Positions 34,376 to 43,431 of a DNA stretch of 64,000 nucleotides are shown piece by piece. The translations under genes and the position numbers were made by a program. The DNA is from Massilia litorea. Its GTDB lineage: Bacteria; Pseudomonadota; Gammaproteobacteria; Burkholderiales; Burkholderiaceae_D. How positions within the stretch are numbered: position 1 is the first letter of the stretch; the number at the start of each line of letters is the position of its first letter. Below the pieces are notes generated by a model that saw only the letters and a list, made by a program, of their open reading frames with translations, made no database searches and had not been told where the DNA came from. The stretch is taken from positions 3,162,001 to 3,226,000 of the forward strand of contig NZ_CP062941.1 in assembly GCF_015101885.1 (NCBI RefSeq). Reading direction: 5' to 3'.

Positions 34376-35815
34376 TCAGCGCCCGCGGCAAACGAACCCG
34401 TATTCGGTCACGCTGCAGTCGCGCTTGATGCATTGCGCCGCGTGATATCCATGTTCCCTGCATGCCTTCAGCGTTGCTTCCATCGAGGTGTCCGGTCCTG
34501 ATCGCTTTTCTGTCGCAGCGACGCTTGCGCGCGCGAGCTGGCGGGCGGGGGCGGGTTCGGGCTTGGCCTTTGCGCGCCTGGCTGGCGCGTCGGGCCGGGC
34601 GCGCTCCTTCTGGCTCGATCGCTTGGGTATCGGGTAGATCCGTCCTTGTTCCGCGGCAGGGGCAGGTTTCGAAGACGTCCGCGACTCTGCCGGGCTTTCC
34701 GCCAATGAAGCGGGCTGTTCAGCCTTGGCGGCAGGGGCCGGATCAGCCTTGGCGGCAGGGGCCGGATCAGCCTTGGCGGCAGCGCGCGGCTCAGGTGGCA
34801 GGTAGACAAGGGGCGGCACGGACGACGCAGGACGGCTCGCGGGTTCGACGGGCCCTGGGCCGGCGTCGGCCTGAGGCGCCGGCGCCGGCGCCTGTGGAAC
34901 GACTGCCTGACGCTGCACGGCCTTGTCGGCCTGCGGCTTGGCCTTCACATCGTCGGCGATGCGCGCGAGCGCTCCTGCATCCTTGCGCTCCTGGTACAGC
35001 CACCGGCCGCCCAGACCGAGGAGGGCAACCGACAGCAGGCAGGCACCCCACAGCAGATAGCGCTGCCTGGACCGCGTGGCGCGGGCAGGAGGCGTGAACG
35101 GATTGTCTGCCTGCAGTTCCGGCGAGGGCAGGGTGAAGTCGAACAAAGGGTCTTGCGGCGTGGTCGGGGCGTCCGCCGGATCCGGAGCGAGCGTGGGCCG
35201 GGCCGGAGGAACGGCAGGCTCGTGCATGGGCCGGGCTGGAGGAATGGCAGCCTCGGGCATGGGCTGGGCTGGAGGAATAGCAGCCTCGAGTATGGGCTGG
35301 GCAAGAGGAACAGCAGGCTCGGGCATGGGCTGGGCTGGAGGAACAGCAGCCTCGTGCATGGGTCGGGCCGGAGGAACAGCAGCCTCGTGCGTGAACGCGG
35401 CCGGAGGAATCGCAGCCTCGTGCGTGAACGCGGCCGGAGGAATGGCAGGCTCGTGCATGGGCCCGGCCGGGGGCGCGGGAAGCTCGTGCCGGGGTGCGGC
35501 CGGCGCCACGGGAGGAGCATGCGGCTGCACTGGCGCCACATACTGGGCCTCAAGGGCCGCGATTTCCTCGAAGACGTTGTCCAGATCCAGAGGGGCCGGT
35601 GCTTGCGCCGGCTGCTGCGGCGTGGGGATGTACGGCTCGGCTGCGGGCGCCTGCCTCCATACGCCGAGGGCGGAGCGGGGCCTGGCAGGCTGCGCCTTCG
35701 CTGCGGGCGCAAGCGCGTGCACCTCGCCGGCCGCGTTCGATGGTCCGGCTGGGTTGGAAGGCGCAAGGGATGATGCCGTGTTTTCGCCGATGTCTTCAAG
35801 CAATTGCGTCTTCAT
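34376..35815 (-). CDS. Proline/alanine-rich single-pass membrane protein with tandem repeats
   Basis: The 479-residue protein has no signal peptide. Residues 1-118 are low-complexity. Residues about 119-207 are eight copies of an 11-residue unit of the form PMHEAAVPPAR. Then comes one transmembrane helix (about 253-270; YLLWGACLLSVALLGLGG) and a Pro/Ala/Lys-rich C-terminal region that includes a KADPAPAA direct repeat. It ends with a Cys-containing tail (KACREHGYHAAQCIKRDCSVTE) that may form disulfides. The layout resembles TonB/TolA-like or envelope-spanning proteins with a cytosolic repeat arm. No family is recognised. It is not obviously linked to either neighbour. Confidence 0.7.
   Translation of the reverse strand: MKTQLLEDIGENTASSLAPSNPAGPSNAAGEVHALAPAAKAQPARPRSALGVWRQAPAAEPYIPTPQQPAQAPAPLDLDNVFEEIAALEAQYVAPVQPHAPPVAPAAPRHELPAPPAGPMHEPAIPPAAFTHEAAIPPAAFTHEAAVPPARPMHEAAVPPAQPMPEPAVPLAQPILEAAIPPAQPMPEAAIPPARPMHEPAVPPARPTLAPDPADAPTTPQDPLFDFTLPSPELQADNPFTPPARATRSRQRYLLWGACLLSVALLGLGGRWLYQERKDAGALARIADDVKAKPQADKAVQRQAVVPQAPAPAPQADAGPGPVEPASRPASSVPPLVYLPPEPRAAAKADPAPAAKADPAPAAKAEQPASLAESPAESRTSSKPAPAAEQGRIYPIPKRSSQKERARPDAPARRAKAKPEPAPARQLARASVAATEKRSGPDTSMEATLKACREHGYHAAQCIKRDCSVTEYGFVCRGR
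35195..35461 (-). repeat. 33-bp tandem repeat coding for 11-residue units
   Basis: About eight consecutive copies of a 33-bp unit encode PM(H/P)E(A/P)A(V/I)PPA(R/Q) variants inside the proline-rich membrane protein. Copies differ by a few bases. The copy number could vary by slipped-strand mispairing without frameshift because the unit is a multiple of three. Confidence 0.8.
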
Positions 35816-35931
35816 GATGTGCTACCCACTTCTACGTTCCAAGCGTAGAGCTTAGCGCTTTTTGAAAATCGGGATCGCGCAGTTTGTAAGGAGATGTGAG
35901 TTTGTGGCGGCTACGCCTGAAAGCGCCTGAC

Positions 35932-36783
35932 TCAGCGCCGCAACTCCGACATGATCTTCTCCGCCAAAAAATCGCAGGGCGGTCGCTTCGACTTGCTGCT
36001 GCGCGCCAGGATCACCTCCAGCGCATCGATCTCCGGCAAACCCTGCGCCTGCCCCAGCAAGCTGAGGTGGGCAGGCACCGCGCAGCGGGCCAGCGGCGCG
36101 ATCGCCAGTCCCGCTTCGACCATGCTGAGCAGCCCCATCAGGCTCGGGCTTTCGTACGAAGTGCGGTACGGAATCTTCGCCCGCTCGAGACTGCGGATCG
36201 CATTTTCCCGCGCCACGCTGCCCGGCAGGAAAACGGCAATCGGCAATGGCCGCTCGCGCCAGATATCGGACGCCCCGGGGCTCGCCGCCCAGACCATCGG
36301 CTCGAAGCGGATGAACTCGCCCGACAGCCCTTTTACGCGCGTCGCGCAGACCAGGTCGACCGATCCGTCCTTGACCATCGGCGCCAGCGCCACGCTCGGC
36401 AGGCCCACCACCTGGATCTCGACCTTGGGGTAGGTGGCCGAGAATTTCTTGAGGATCGAGGGCAGCAGGGAAGACGCGTAGTCGTCGGGCACGCCGATGA
36501 CGACGCGGCCGGTGATGTCGGGCCGCACCACGGCGGCCCAGGCTTCGTCGCGCAGCGCGAGCATGCGCCGCGCGAAGCTCAGCAGGACCTCGCCGTCCTG
36601 CGTCGGCGTTACGCTCCTCGGGCCGCGCACGAACAGCGGTTTGCCGAGTGCCGTCTCCAGGGTCTTGATCTGCATGCTCACTGCCGATTGCGAGCGGTGC
36701 ACGACTTCCGCCGCGCGGCTGATGTTGCCGGTATCGGCGACCGCCACGATCATCGCCAGTACGTCCAGGTCGAGTGCTTTCAT
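35932..36783 (-). CDS. LysR-family regulator
   Basis: The 283-residue product has the HTH LDVLAMIVAVADTGNISRAAE with HRSQSAVSMQIKTLETALG and a standard effector domain (GVPDDYASSLLP, VEIQVVGLPSVALAPMV). Its ATG faces the alpha/beta hydrolase gene across 89 bp that hold half-site-like repeats (TAGGTA twice, ACTAG-CAC-CTAGT). It probably controls that hydrolase. The inducer is unknown. Confidence 0.85.
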   Translation of the reverse strand: MKALDLDVLAMIVAVADTGNISRAAEVVHRSQSAVSMQIKTLETALGKPLFVRGPRSVTPTQDGEVLLSFARRMLALRDEAWAAVVRPDITGRVVIGVPDDYASSLLPSILKKFSATYPKVEIQVVGLPSVALAPMVKDGSVDLVCATRVKGLSGEFIRFEPMVWAASPGASDIWRERPLPIAVFLPGSVARENAIRSLERAKIPYRTSYESPSLMGLLSMVEAGLAIAPLARCAVPAHLSLLGQAQGLPEIDALEVILARSSKSKRPPCDFLAEKIMSELRR

Positions 36784-36833
36784 AGGTATCAGATAAGTAG
36801 ATAGGTACGATCAATATTATGCGATTTTCTTAG

Positions 36834-36846
36834 ACTAGCACCTAGT
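36834..36846. promoter_or_regulatory. Short palindrome in the LysR/hydrolase divergent region
   Basis: ACTAG-CAC-CTAGT is a perfect 5-bp-arm dyad 27 bp before the hydrolase start. It may be part of the LysR binding site. The arms are short and could arise by chance. Confidence 0.35.
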
Positions 36847-36872
36847 GCATAGTATTGGAAAAGGAGCCCATC

Positions 36873-37733
36873 ATGAACGCACGCACCGACCCAGCCATTC
36901 TCGCCGCCCCGAAGGTGTATTTCGCCACGATGCCGTCCGGCATACGGGTGCCTTACGTGACTTCCGGTTCCGGCGCGCCGCTGCTGTTCGTCCATGGCTC
37001 GCTGTGCGACTACCGCTACTGGAACAGCCAGACGGGGGCGCTCTCCCGGCACTTCCAGTGCGTGTCGGTCAGTCTCGGCCATTACTGGCCGGGCGAGGAC
37101 GCAGCGGTGCAGGGAGAGTTCAGCTGGAAGCGGCACGTCGACGAACTCGCCGAGTTCATCGGAGCGATGAACGTCGGGCCGGTGCACCTGGTCGGGCATT
37201 CGCGCGGCGGCTGCGTCGCCTTCCAGCTGGCGCGCGCATATCCCGACCTGGTCAGGACGCTGACGCTGGCCGATCCGGGCGGCCCCCTGGAGGTGGATGG
37301 AGCGACGCAGGCTGCCCTGCCGCCGGCGACCGAAGCGCTGCGCGCGAACGTGGCCGGGCTGATCGAACGCGGCGCGATCGAGGCCGGGCTGGAACTGTTC
37401 GTCGACTCGGTCAGCATGCCCGGCATCTGGCGCCGCAGTTCCCCAGGCTTTCGCATGATGGCGACCGACAACGCGGCCACTTTACCCAAGCAGTTCCGCG
37501 ATCCCTTGCCCGCCTATACGCAGGCAGCAGCAAGCGAAGTGCGCTGCCCGACCTTGCTGATCGCCGGCGAGAAGAGCCCGCGCATGTATCGCGACAACGT
37601 GGACCAGCTGGCGCAATGGATCGCGAACGCGCAGCAGCAGGTGGTGCCTGACGCCTCGCACGGGATGAACGTGACGCATGCGGGCACGTTCAACCGGCTG
37701 CTCCAGGCTTTTGCCGGCGAAGGGCCGGCCTGA
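36873..37733 (+). CDS. Alpha/beta hydrolase
   Basis: The 286-residue product has the oxyanion region LLFVHGSLCDYRYWN, the nucleophile motif VGHSRGG, and a late His in PDASHGMNVTHAG. It looks like a lactonase/esterase of the alpha/beta-hydrolase_1 group. AAGGAG precedes the ATG at 36873 with a 6-base spacing. It is divergent from a LysR regulator, so it is likely inducible. Substrate not determinable. Confidence 0.83.
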   Translation: MNARTDPAILAAPKVYFATMPSGIRVPYVTSGSGAPLLFVHGSLCDYRYWNSQTGALSRHFQCVSVSLGHYWPGEDAAVQGEFSWKRHVDELAEFIGAMNVGPVHLVGHSRGGCVAFQLARAYPDLVRTLTLADPGGPLEVDGATQAALPPATEALRANVAGLIERGAIEAGLELFVDSVSMPGIWRRSSPGFRMMATDNAATLPKQFRDPLPAYTQAAASEVRCPTLLIAGEKSPRMYRDNVDQLAQWIANAQQQVVPDASHGMNVTHAGTFNRLLQAFAGEGPA

Positions 37734-37738
37734 AGCCC

Positions 37739-38161
37739 TCAGCCGCGCGCGATCACGAGCATTCCCGCTGCGATCAGCGCGGCGCCCGCCAGTTTCGCCG
37801 GCGTGATCGCCTCATGCAGGATCCACCAGGCCAGCAGCACGGCGACGACCACGCTGCCCTTGTCGATCAGCGCCACCGTGGACACGTCGCCCAGTTTGAT
37901 CGCCTTGTAATAGAAGATCCAGGAAGCCGCGGTCGTGACGCCCGACAGGCCGAGCCAGAAGAAATTCTTCCAGGTGAGCGTTTCCAGCTGCGAGAAGGGA
38001 ACCACCACACTGGCGAACAGCAGCACGAACACGAAGACGAAGCAGGTTCGTATGGCCAGTCCCAGGTCGCCCGAGATGCCGGTCAGCCCGAGCTTGGCAA
38101 TCACCGAGGTAAAGCCGGCGAATGCCATCGAAAAGAATGCGTATGCGACCCAGCGCTCCAT
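37739..38161 (-). CDS. Half-size EamA-family permease
   Basis: The 140-residue protein has five hydrophobic segments and one EamA domain (ASWIFYYKAIKLGDVSTVALIDKGSVVVAVLLAW is the characteristic conserved stretch). Full-size EamA transporters have two such domains, so this protein should dimerise, as small multidrug-type permeases do. Its start overlaps the EgtB/SenA-like gene's stop (TAATG). Co-expression suggests the transporter moves the product or precursor of that enzyme. That role is inferred. Confidence 0.75.
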   Translation of the reverse strand: MERWVAYAFFSMAFAGFTSVIAKLGLTGISGDLGLAIRTCFVFVFVLLFASVVVPFSQLETLTWKNFFWLGLSGVTTAASWIFYYKAIKLGDVSTVALIDKGSVVVAVLLAWWILHEAITPAKLAGAALIAAGMLVIARG

Positions 38162-39384
38162 TAATCGGCCTTTCTATAACCGTATAAATCGTTCGGCGCA
38201 CAGGTACGGAACCCGGCGAAGATGTCGTCGCGCCCGGGCGCATAAAAATTGCGGAACTGCGGCGACTGCAGGCGCGGCGGCGTCGCGAAGGAGGCGCCGC
38301 GCAGGGTCTGGCAGCTGCCGAACGAGGGCTGCGAATACTCGCGGTAGCGGTCCGCGCTGAAGCCGGGGTAGGGCAGGAAGGGCGATGCCGTCCATTCCCA
38401 TAGCTGGCCCCAGCTGAAGCCGGGATGGCCCGCGCCGGCCGCGAATTCCCACTCTTCTTCGCGCGGCAGGCGCCTGCCGGCCCAGCTGCAGTAGGCCTCT
38501 GCTTCGTGCAGGCTCACGTGGCGTACGGGCGCCGCCGGATCGAGCGGCACCGGGCTGCCGAAGCGCAGCGTGTGCCAGTCTTCGCCCGTCCGTTGCCAGT
38601 AGCGCGGGGCCCTGCGTTCGTGTTCCATCAGCCATGCGCGGCCGGACGCGCTCCAGTGCCGGGGATTCTTGTAGCCGCCATCGCGCATGAAGGCTAGCCA
38701 GGCCGCATTCGATACCAGGCCGGCGTCGATCGTGAAGGCGGCGACGCGGCAGGGCGCGGCCTGCCGTTCGTTGTCGAACACGAAGCCGCGCGACTGCTCG
38801 CCGCCGAGCAGGAAGTCGCCGCCGGCAAAGGAGATCTCGCCCGCCGCTGGGGGCTGCGGCGTGTACGCCCCGAATGCGGGCGCCGCCGCGCCAAGCGTCT
38901 GCAAGGTGTAGAGCAGGGCTTCGCCGTGCATGTCCTCGTGCGCCAGCACCAGGCGATACGGGTAGAGCGCCGCGTCGTCGTCAAGCGTGTGCGCCAGCCG
39001 CTCGCGTATCGCGTCCAGCACCTCGCAGCACCAGGTCTGGATTGTGCCGGGGGCCGGCAGGTCGAGGGCCCAGCGCGTGTCGTGGGCCACCGTGTTCGAG
39101 TCGAACCAGCTGTCTGCCTTCGCCAGCAGCGAAGGGCCGGCGGCGTCGCCGGGCTGGCTGCTGCGCGCCGCGCGCAGGACGAACCATTCAGCGAACCAGG
39201 CGACATGCCCCAGTTCCCACAGCGGCGGGTTCAGGATGGGAAGGTGCGGCACCTGCGCCGCCCGGTCGTAACCGCTGGCTGCGAGGGCGTCGAACAGGGC
39301 CAGCGTGTGCCGGCGCGCATCCTGCAATGCGGCGCCCAGCGCGCGCGGGTTCATCCGGCGAAACGATGCTGAGGTCTCTGTCAT
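38161..39384 (-). CDS. EgtB/SenA-like sulfoxide or selenoxide synthase
   Basis: The 407-residue protein has an N-terminal DinB-like domain and a C-terminal formylglycine-generating-enzyme-like domain ([41 protein letters not shown]). Iron-ligand histidines are visible at H60 and in HEDMH (149-153), as in EgtB. EgtB joins cysteine-type sulfur to hercynine in ergothioneine synthesis. The SenA homologue does so with selenosugar to make selenoneine. No egtD, senB or senC lies nearby, so the exact product is open. The start at 39384 skips an upstream stretch that lacks coding character. Confidence 0.75.
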   Translation of the reverse strand: MTETSASFRRMNPRALGAALQDARRHTLALFDALAASGYDRAAQVPHLPILNPPLWELGHVAWFAEWFVLRAARSSQPGDAAGPSLLAKADSWFDSNTVAHDTRWALDLPAPGTIQTWCCEVLDAIRERLAHTLDDDAALYPYRLVLAHEDMHGEALLYTLQTLGAAAPAFGAYTPQPPAAGEISFAGGDFLLGGEQSRGFVFDNERQAAPCRVAAFTIDAGLVSNAAWLAFMRDGGYKNPRHWSASGRAWLMEHERRAPRYWQRTGEDWHTLRFGSPVPLDPAAPVRHVSLHEAEAYCSWAGRRLPREEEWEFAAGAGHPGFSWGQLWEWTASPFLPYPGFSADRYREYSQPSFGSCQTLRGASFATPPRLQSPQFRNFYAPGRDDIFAGFRTCAPNDLYGYRKAD

Positions 39385-39438
39385 GTATCCATTGTAGGGG
39401 ATCGTGCGGCCACTGGCAGTGCCTGAGGTACAATTCGC

Positions 39439-39452
39439 ATTTGCACAAATGT
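39439..39452. promoter_or_regulatory. Palindrome in the EgtB-like/CLC divergent region
   Basis: CATTTG-CA-CAAATG is a perfect 6-bp-arm dyad between the divergent starts at 39384 and 39537. It may be an operator for either gene. No regulator gene is adjacent. Confidence 0.35.
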
Positions 39453-39536
39453 AGATTTCCGGCGCTATCCCGGCAGTTTTCGCTGCCCGGCGCGACCATC
39501 CCAAACCCCACGGCCTTCGGCCATACCGACGCTCGC

Positions 39537-40853
39537 ATGAAGCACACCCACAACTGGCGCGACAGGATGCGCGTAGAACTCTCCGATTGGCAACTCTGGT
39601 CGGGGAGGGCGGTCGTGGTGGCGCTGGCGGTGCTGGCCGGGCTGACCGTGGTCGCGTTTACCTGGCTGTGCGAAATCGCCTTCGATGCCTTCGACTGGTT
39701 GCGGATCGTGATCTGGTGGAGCCCGCTCATCTGGACGCCGGCCTGCACCGCTGCCATCGTCTGGTTCACGCGCCGCCATGCCGCGGGCGCGGCCGGATCG
39801 GGCATCCCGCAAGTGATGGCGGCGCTCGAACCGGCGCTGCCGCCCGAACGACGCGGGCTGTTCGTGGCGCTGCGCCTGAGTATCGCCAAGGTCGGCCTGA
39901 CCGCGGGCGGCCTGCTGGCCGGACTGTCGCTGGGACGCGAAGGCCCGTCGGTGCAGATCGCGGCCGGCGTCATGCTGCAGGCGCGGCGCCTCCTGCCCGC
40001 GCGCACCTCGATCAATGCCCATGGCCTGTTGGTGGCCGGCGGCGCGGCCGGCATCGCCGCCGCCTTCAACACGCCGCTGGCCGGGGTCATGTTCGCCATC
40101 GAGGAACTCGCGCGCGCGCCCGAGCAGCGCAGCAGTGGCCTGATCATCACCGCGATCGTGCTGGGTGGCCTGGTGGCCGTGTCGGCGCACGGCAACGCGA
40201 CTTATTTCGGCGTCATCCACATCGGCGCAATCGGCACGGCGCTGCTCCTGCCCGGCATCGCGGTGGCGCTCTGTACGGGCGTGGCGGGGGGATTGTTTTC
40301 GCGGCTGATGATCGCCTCGACCGCCGGCCTGGGCGTCGACCCGATGAGCCGGCTGCGTGCACGCAGGCCGGTGCTGTTCGGTGCCGTTTGCGGCCTGGTC
40401 GTGGCGGTGATCGGGCTGGTCACCGCCGGGAGCACCTTCGGTTCGGGCTACGCGCCGACCAGGTCGATGGTCGACGGCGTCGCGACCATGCCGATGATGT
40501 ACGCGCTCTTCAAATTCCTGGCGACCTGGCTGAGTACCTGGTCGGGTGTGCCGGGCGGGATTTTCGCGCCTTCGCTGGCAATCGGCGCGGCACTCGGCAA
40601 CGACGTCGCCGTGGCCTTTTTCCAGACCCAGGCGCCGGCCCTGATCGCGCTGGGCATGGTCGGCTTCCTGGCCGCCGCCACGCAGGCGCCGCTGACGGCC
40701 TTCATCATCGTCATGGAGATGGTCGATGGCCACGCGATGGTCCTGAGCCTGATGGCCTGCGCGCTGGTGGCGAGCATGCTGGCGCGGATCATCAGTCCGC
40801 CGCTGTACCCGTCGCTGGCGCGCATGCAGCTGGCGCGCGCCGGGATGGGATGA
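39537..40853 (+). CDS. CLC-type chloride channel/antiporter
   Basis: The 438-residue protein has the signature sequences of CLC proteins: GSGIP (87-91), GREGP with the gating glutamate (133-137), the [17 protein letters not shown] segment and [16 protein letters not shown]. Ten or more hydrophobic segments fit the family. It exchanges chloride for protons across the inner membrane, for acid tolerance. The start is ATG 39537. An upstream frame into the EgtB-like gene is not used. No strong ribosome-binding site is seen. Confidence 0.92.
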   Translation: MKHTHNWRDRMRVELSDWQLWSGRAVVVALAVLAGLTVVAFTWLCEIAFDAFDWLRIVIWWSPLIWTPACTAAIVWFTRRHAAGAAGSGIPQVMAALEPALPPERRGLFVALRLSIAKVGLTAGGLLAGLSLGREGPSVQIAAGVMLQARRLLPARTSINAHGLLVAGGAAGIAAAFNTPLAGVMFAIEELARAPEQRSSGLIITAIVLGGLVAVSAHGNATYFGVIHIGAIGTALLLPGIAVALCTGVAGGLFSRLMIASTAGLGVDPMSRLRARRPVLFGAVCGLVVAVIGLVTAGSTFGSGYAPTRSMVDGVATMPMMYALFKFLATWLSTWSGVPGGIFAPSLAIGAALGNDVAVAFFQTQAPALIALGMVGFLAAATQAPLTAFIIVMEMVDGHAMVLSLMACALVASMLARIISPPLYPSLARMQLARAGMG

Positions 40854-40864
40854 GACACTGGCCG

Positions 40865-42061
40865 CTAGCCGGTGCGTGCGGCACGCGCGGCCAGCAGCGC
40901 CATTCCTGCGGCCGCCAGCAAGACCACGGCGCTCGCGCTGAAGGTCGCGCGGTAGCCGGAGCCGTCGAACAGGATGCCGCCGACGGTGGCGCCGAGCGCG
41001 ATCGCCAGCTGCACCACCGCCACCATCAGCCCGCCGCCGGCTTCCGCGTCCTGCGGCAGCGTTCTGGCGAGCCAGGTCCACCAGCCGACCGGCGCCGCGG
41101 TGCCGACCAGGCCCCAGACGCCCAGCAGCAGGGCGGTCGCGAAAGGCGAGGCGCCGAAGACCATCAGACCGACCCCGATCGCCGCCATCAGCAGCGGGAT
41201 CGCGACCAGCGTCCGGTACAGCCCCTCCTTCAGGAAGGGGCCGATCACGGTGGTGCCGATGAAGCCGGCCACGCCGATCACCAGCAGCATCAGCGAGGTC
41301 GTCGTCGCACTCGCATGCGTCACGCTCTCGAGGAAGGGGCGCAGGTAAGTAAACAGCGCGAACTGCCCCATGAAGAACAGGCTGACCGCGATCATGCCGA
41401 GGGCGACCGGTGGCCGCCTGAACAGCGTGAACACGTTGCCGCTGCGTTGCGTGCGCCCGGCCGGCATCGCGGGCAGGCTGACCCATTTCCAGGCCAGGGC
41501 CAGCGCCGCGACCGGGATCAGGAAGAAGAAGGCACCGCGCCAGCCGACCAGCGCGCCGAGGAAGCTGCCCAGCGGCGCCGCGACGACCGTGGCCAGCGCA
41601 TTGCCGCCGTTGACGATGGCGAGCGCCTTCGGCACCTGGTCCGTGGGCACGAGGCGCATGGCGACTGCTGCCGACATCGACCAGAAGCCGCCGATGGCCA
41701 CGCCGATGAACGCGCGGCCGGCCATGAAGACGGAATAGTTCGGCGCAAAGGCGGCGATGCTGCCGGCGACGACCATCAGCAGGGTCAGGGCCAGCAGCAG
41801 GACCTTGCGATCGAGCTTGCCGGCCAGCGCAGGCAGCGACAGGCTCGTCACCAGGGCGAAGGCCCCGGAGACCGCGATCGATTGCCCGGCCTGGCCTTCG
41901 GTGACGTGCAGGTCGCCGGCGATGGAGGTCAGCAGGCTGACCGGCATGAACTCCGAGGCGACCAGCGCGAACGCGCCGAGCGAGAGGGCGAACACGCCGC
42001 CCCAGGCCGCCGGCATACGGACGGCGTCCGGCGCGGTGGTGGTGGAAACCGGCGCCTGCAT
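40865..42061 (-). CDS. MFS transporter (AraJ/Cmr-like efflux)
   Basis: The 398-residue protein has 12 predicted helices. MFS signature motifs include SIAVSGAFALVTSLSLPALAGKLDRKVLLL (helix 2-3 loop GKLDRK) and IGVAIGGFWSM. It resembles drug/sugar efflux transporters of the AraJ/NepI group. The start is ATG 42061 or GTG 42070. The latter overlaps the upstream adh stop. The genes are close enough to share a transcript with the alcohol dehydrogenase. The substrate is unknown. Confidence 0.85.
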   Translation of the reverse strand: MQAPVSTTTAPDAVRMPAAWGGVFALSLGAFALVASEFMPVSLLTSIAGDLHVTEGQAGQSIAVSGAFALVTSLSLPALAGKLDRKVLLLALTLLMVVAGSIAAFAPNYSVFMAGRAFIGVAIGGFWSMSAAVAMRLVPTDQVPKALAIVNGGNALATVVAAPLGSFLGALVGWRGAFFFLIPVAALALAWKWVSLPAMPAGRTQRSGNVFTLFRRPPVALGMIAVSLFFMGQFALFTYLRPFLESVTHASATTTSLMLLVIGVAGFIGTTVIGPFLKEGLYRTLVAIPLLMAAIGVGLMVFGASPFATALLLGVWGLVGTAAPVGWWTWLARTLPQDAEAGGGLMVAVVQLAIALGATVGGILFDGSGYRATFSASAVVLLAAAGMALLAARAARTG

Positions 42062-42062
42062 C

Positions 42063-43112
42063 TCAGCCACCCAGCGTCGCGCTGTCGATCACGAAGCGGT
42101 ACTTGACGTCGCCCTTCAGCATGCGCTCGTAGGCTGCGTTGATCTCGTCGGCCCGGATCATTTCGATGTCGGCGACGATGCCGTGTTCGGCGCAGAAGTC
42201 GAGCATTTCCTGGGTCTCGGGAATCCCGCCGATCATCGAGCCGGCCAGCGCGCGGCGCTTCATGATCAGGTTGAACACCTGCGGCGACGGGTGCGGAGAC
42301 GATGGCGCGCCGACCAGCACCATGGTGCCGTCGCGTTTCAGGAGCGTGAGGAAGGCGTCGAGGTCGTGCGGCGCGGCGACCGTGTTGACGATCAGGTCCA
42401 GCTTTTGCGCCTGCGCGGCCATGGCATGTGCGTCGCGCGAGACGACGACTTCATGCGCGCCCAGCGCTTGCGCATCCTGGCGCTTGCTTTCGGAGGTCGT
42501 GAACGCGACCACGTGGGCACCCATCGCACGGGCCAGTTTGATGCCCATGTGACCGAGGCCGCCGATGCCGACGATGCCGACGCGCTTGCCCGGCCCCGCA
42601 TTCCAGTGGCGCAGCGGAGACCAGGTCGTGATGCCGGCGCACAGCAGCGGCGCCACGGCGGCCAGCTGTTCTTCCGGATGGCGCACGCGCAGCACGAAGC
42701 GCTCGTCGACGACGATCTGCTCGGAGTAGCCGCCCAGGGTATGGCCGGGGGCATCCGCGGTGGGGCCGTTATAGGTGCCGACCATGCCGTCGCAGTAGTT
42801 CTCGAGGCCGTCCTCGCAATCGGCGCAATGCCTGCAGCTGTCGACCATGCAGCCGACGCCGACCAGGTCGCCGACCTTGTATCTGGTCACGTGGGCGCCG
42901 GTGGCGGAGACACGGCCGACGATCTCGTGGCCCGGTACGCAAGGGAAGAGAGTGCCGGCCCATTCGGCGCGCACCTGGTGCAGGTCGGAGTGGCACACGC
43001 CGCAGTAGGCGATGTCGACCTGCACGTCGTGCTGACCCGGCGCGCGGCGGGTGATGTCCATCGATTCGAGCGGCTTGTCGGCGGCGTGGGCGCCGTAGGC
43101 TTTGACGGTCAT
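42063..43112 (-). CDS. Zinc-dependent alcohol dehydrogenase (YahK/CAD-like)
   Basis: The 349-residue protein has the catalytic zinc signature CGVCHSDLHQVR and GHEIVGRV, four structural-zinc cysteines (CRHCADCEDGLENYC) and a Rossmann motif VGIVGIGGLGHMGIKLA. It belongs to the NADPH-dependent cinnamyl-alcohol-dehydrogenase-like aldehyde reductases. It probably reduces aldehydes in detoxification. Start 43112 (MTVKAYG) matches family N-termini. Upstream frame is not coding. It is followed directly by the MFS transporter. Confidence 0.9.
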   Translation of the reverse strand: MTVKAYGAHAADKPLESMDITRRAPGQHDVQVDIAYCGVCHSDLHQVRAEWAGTLFPCVPGHEIVGRVSATGAHVTRYKVGDLVGVGCMVDSCRHCADCEDGLENYCDGMVGTYNGPTADAPGHTLGGYSEQIVVDERFVLRVRHPEEQLAAVAPLLCAGITTWSPLRHWNAGPGKRVGIVGIGGLGHMGIKLARAMGAHVVAFTTSESKRQDAQALGAHEVVVSRDAHAMAAQAQKLDLIVNTVAAPHDLDAFLTLLKRDGTMVLVGAPSSPHPSPQVFNLIMKRRALAGSMIGGIPETQEMLDFCAEHGIVADIEMIRADEINAAYERMLKGDVKYRFVIDSATLGG

Positions 43113-43431
43113 GGGTTTTCCTTTGAAAGAGTTGCGCCAGCGCTGGAGGCGTGGCGGGACAGGACGCATGGTAGCGGCAAACGTCAAGGGAAAACCGGGC
43201 GGGGATTGCTTGGGCTTATGAATGCCCGTCATGAATGGAGGGTGTGTTTCAGCTTATGGATTACTGAAAGAGGCTGCGGGCATTCGGCTCCCCTGCGTTC
43301 GGGTTTTTCGTTTATTGTAGGCAAACGGTCAATTACAACATTCGGGAGCGCCACATGCTGCAGAGCCGTCTGAAGGCCCAACGGTGCTCCTGGCTGGCCC
43401 TGCCTGCTGGCCGGCCGCGTTAGGAGCTGCC
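43113..43431. other. 319-bp divergent intergenic region
   Basis: Contains the promoters of the alcohol dehydrogenase and the MFS gene. A TTGTA-N14-TACAA inverted repeat near 43315-43339 is a possible operator. A short frame from 43354 has no support as a gene. Nothing else seen. Confidence 0.4.

Noticed and set aside
34462..35097. Plus-strand frame within the proline-rich gene region
   Set aside because: Shadow frame of the minus-strand repeat gene; low-complexity text only.
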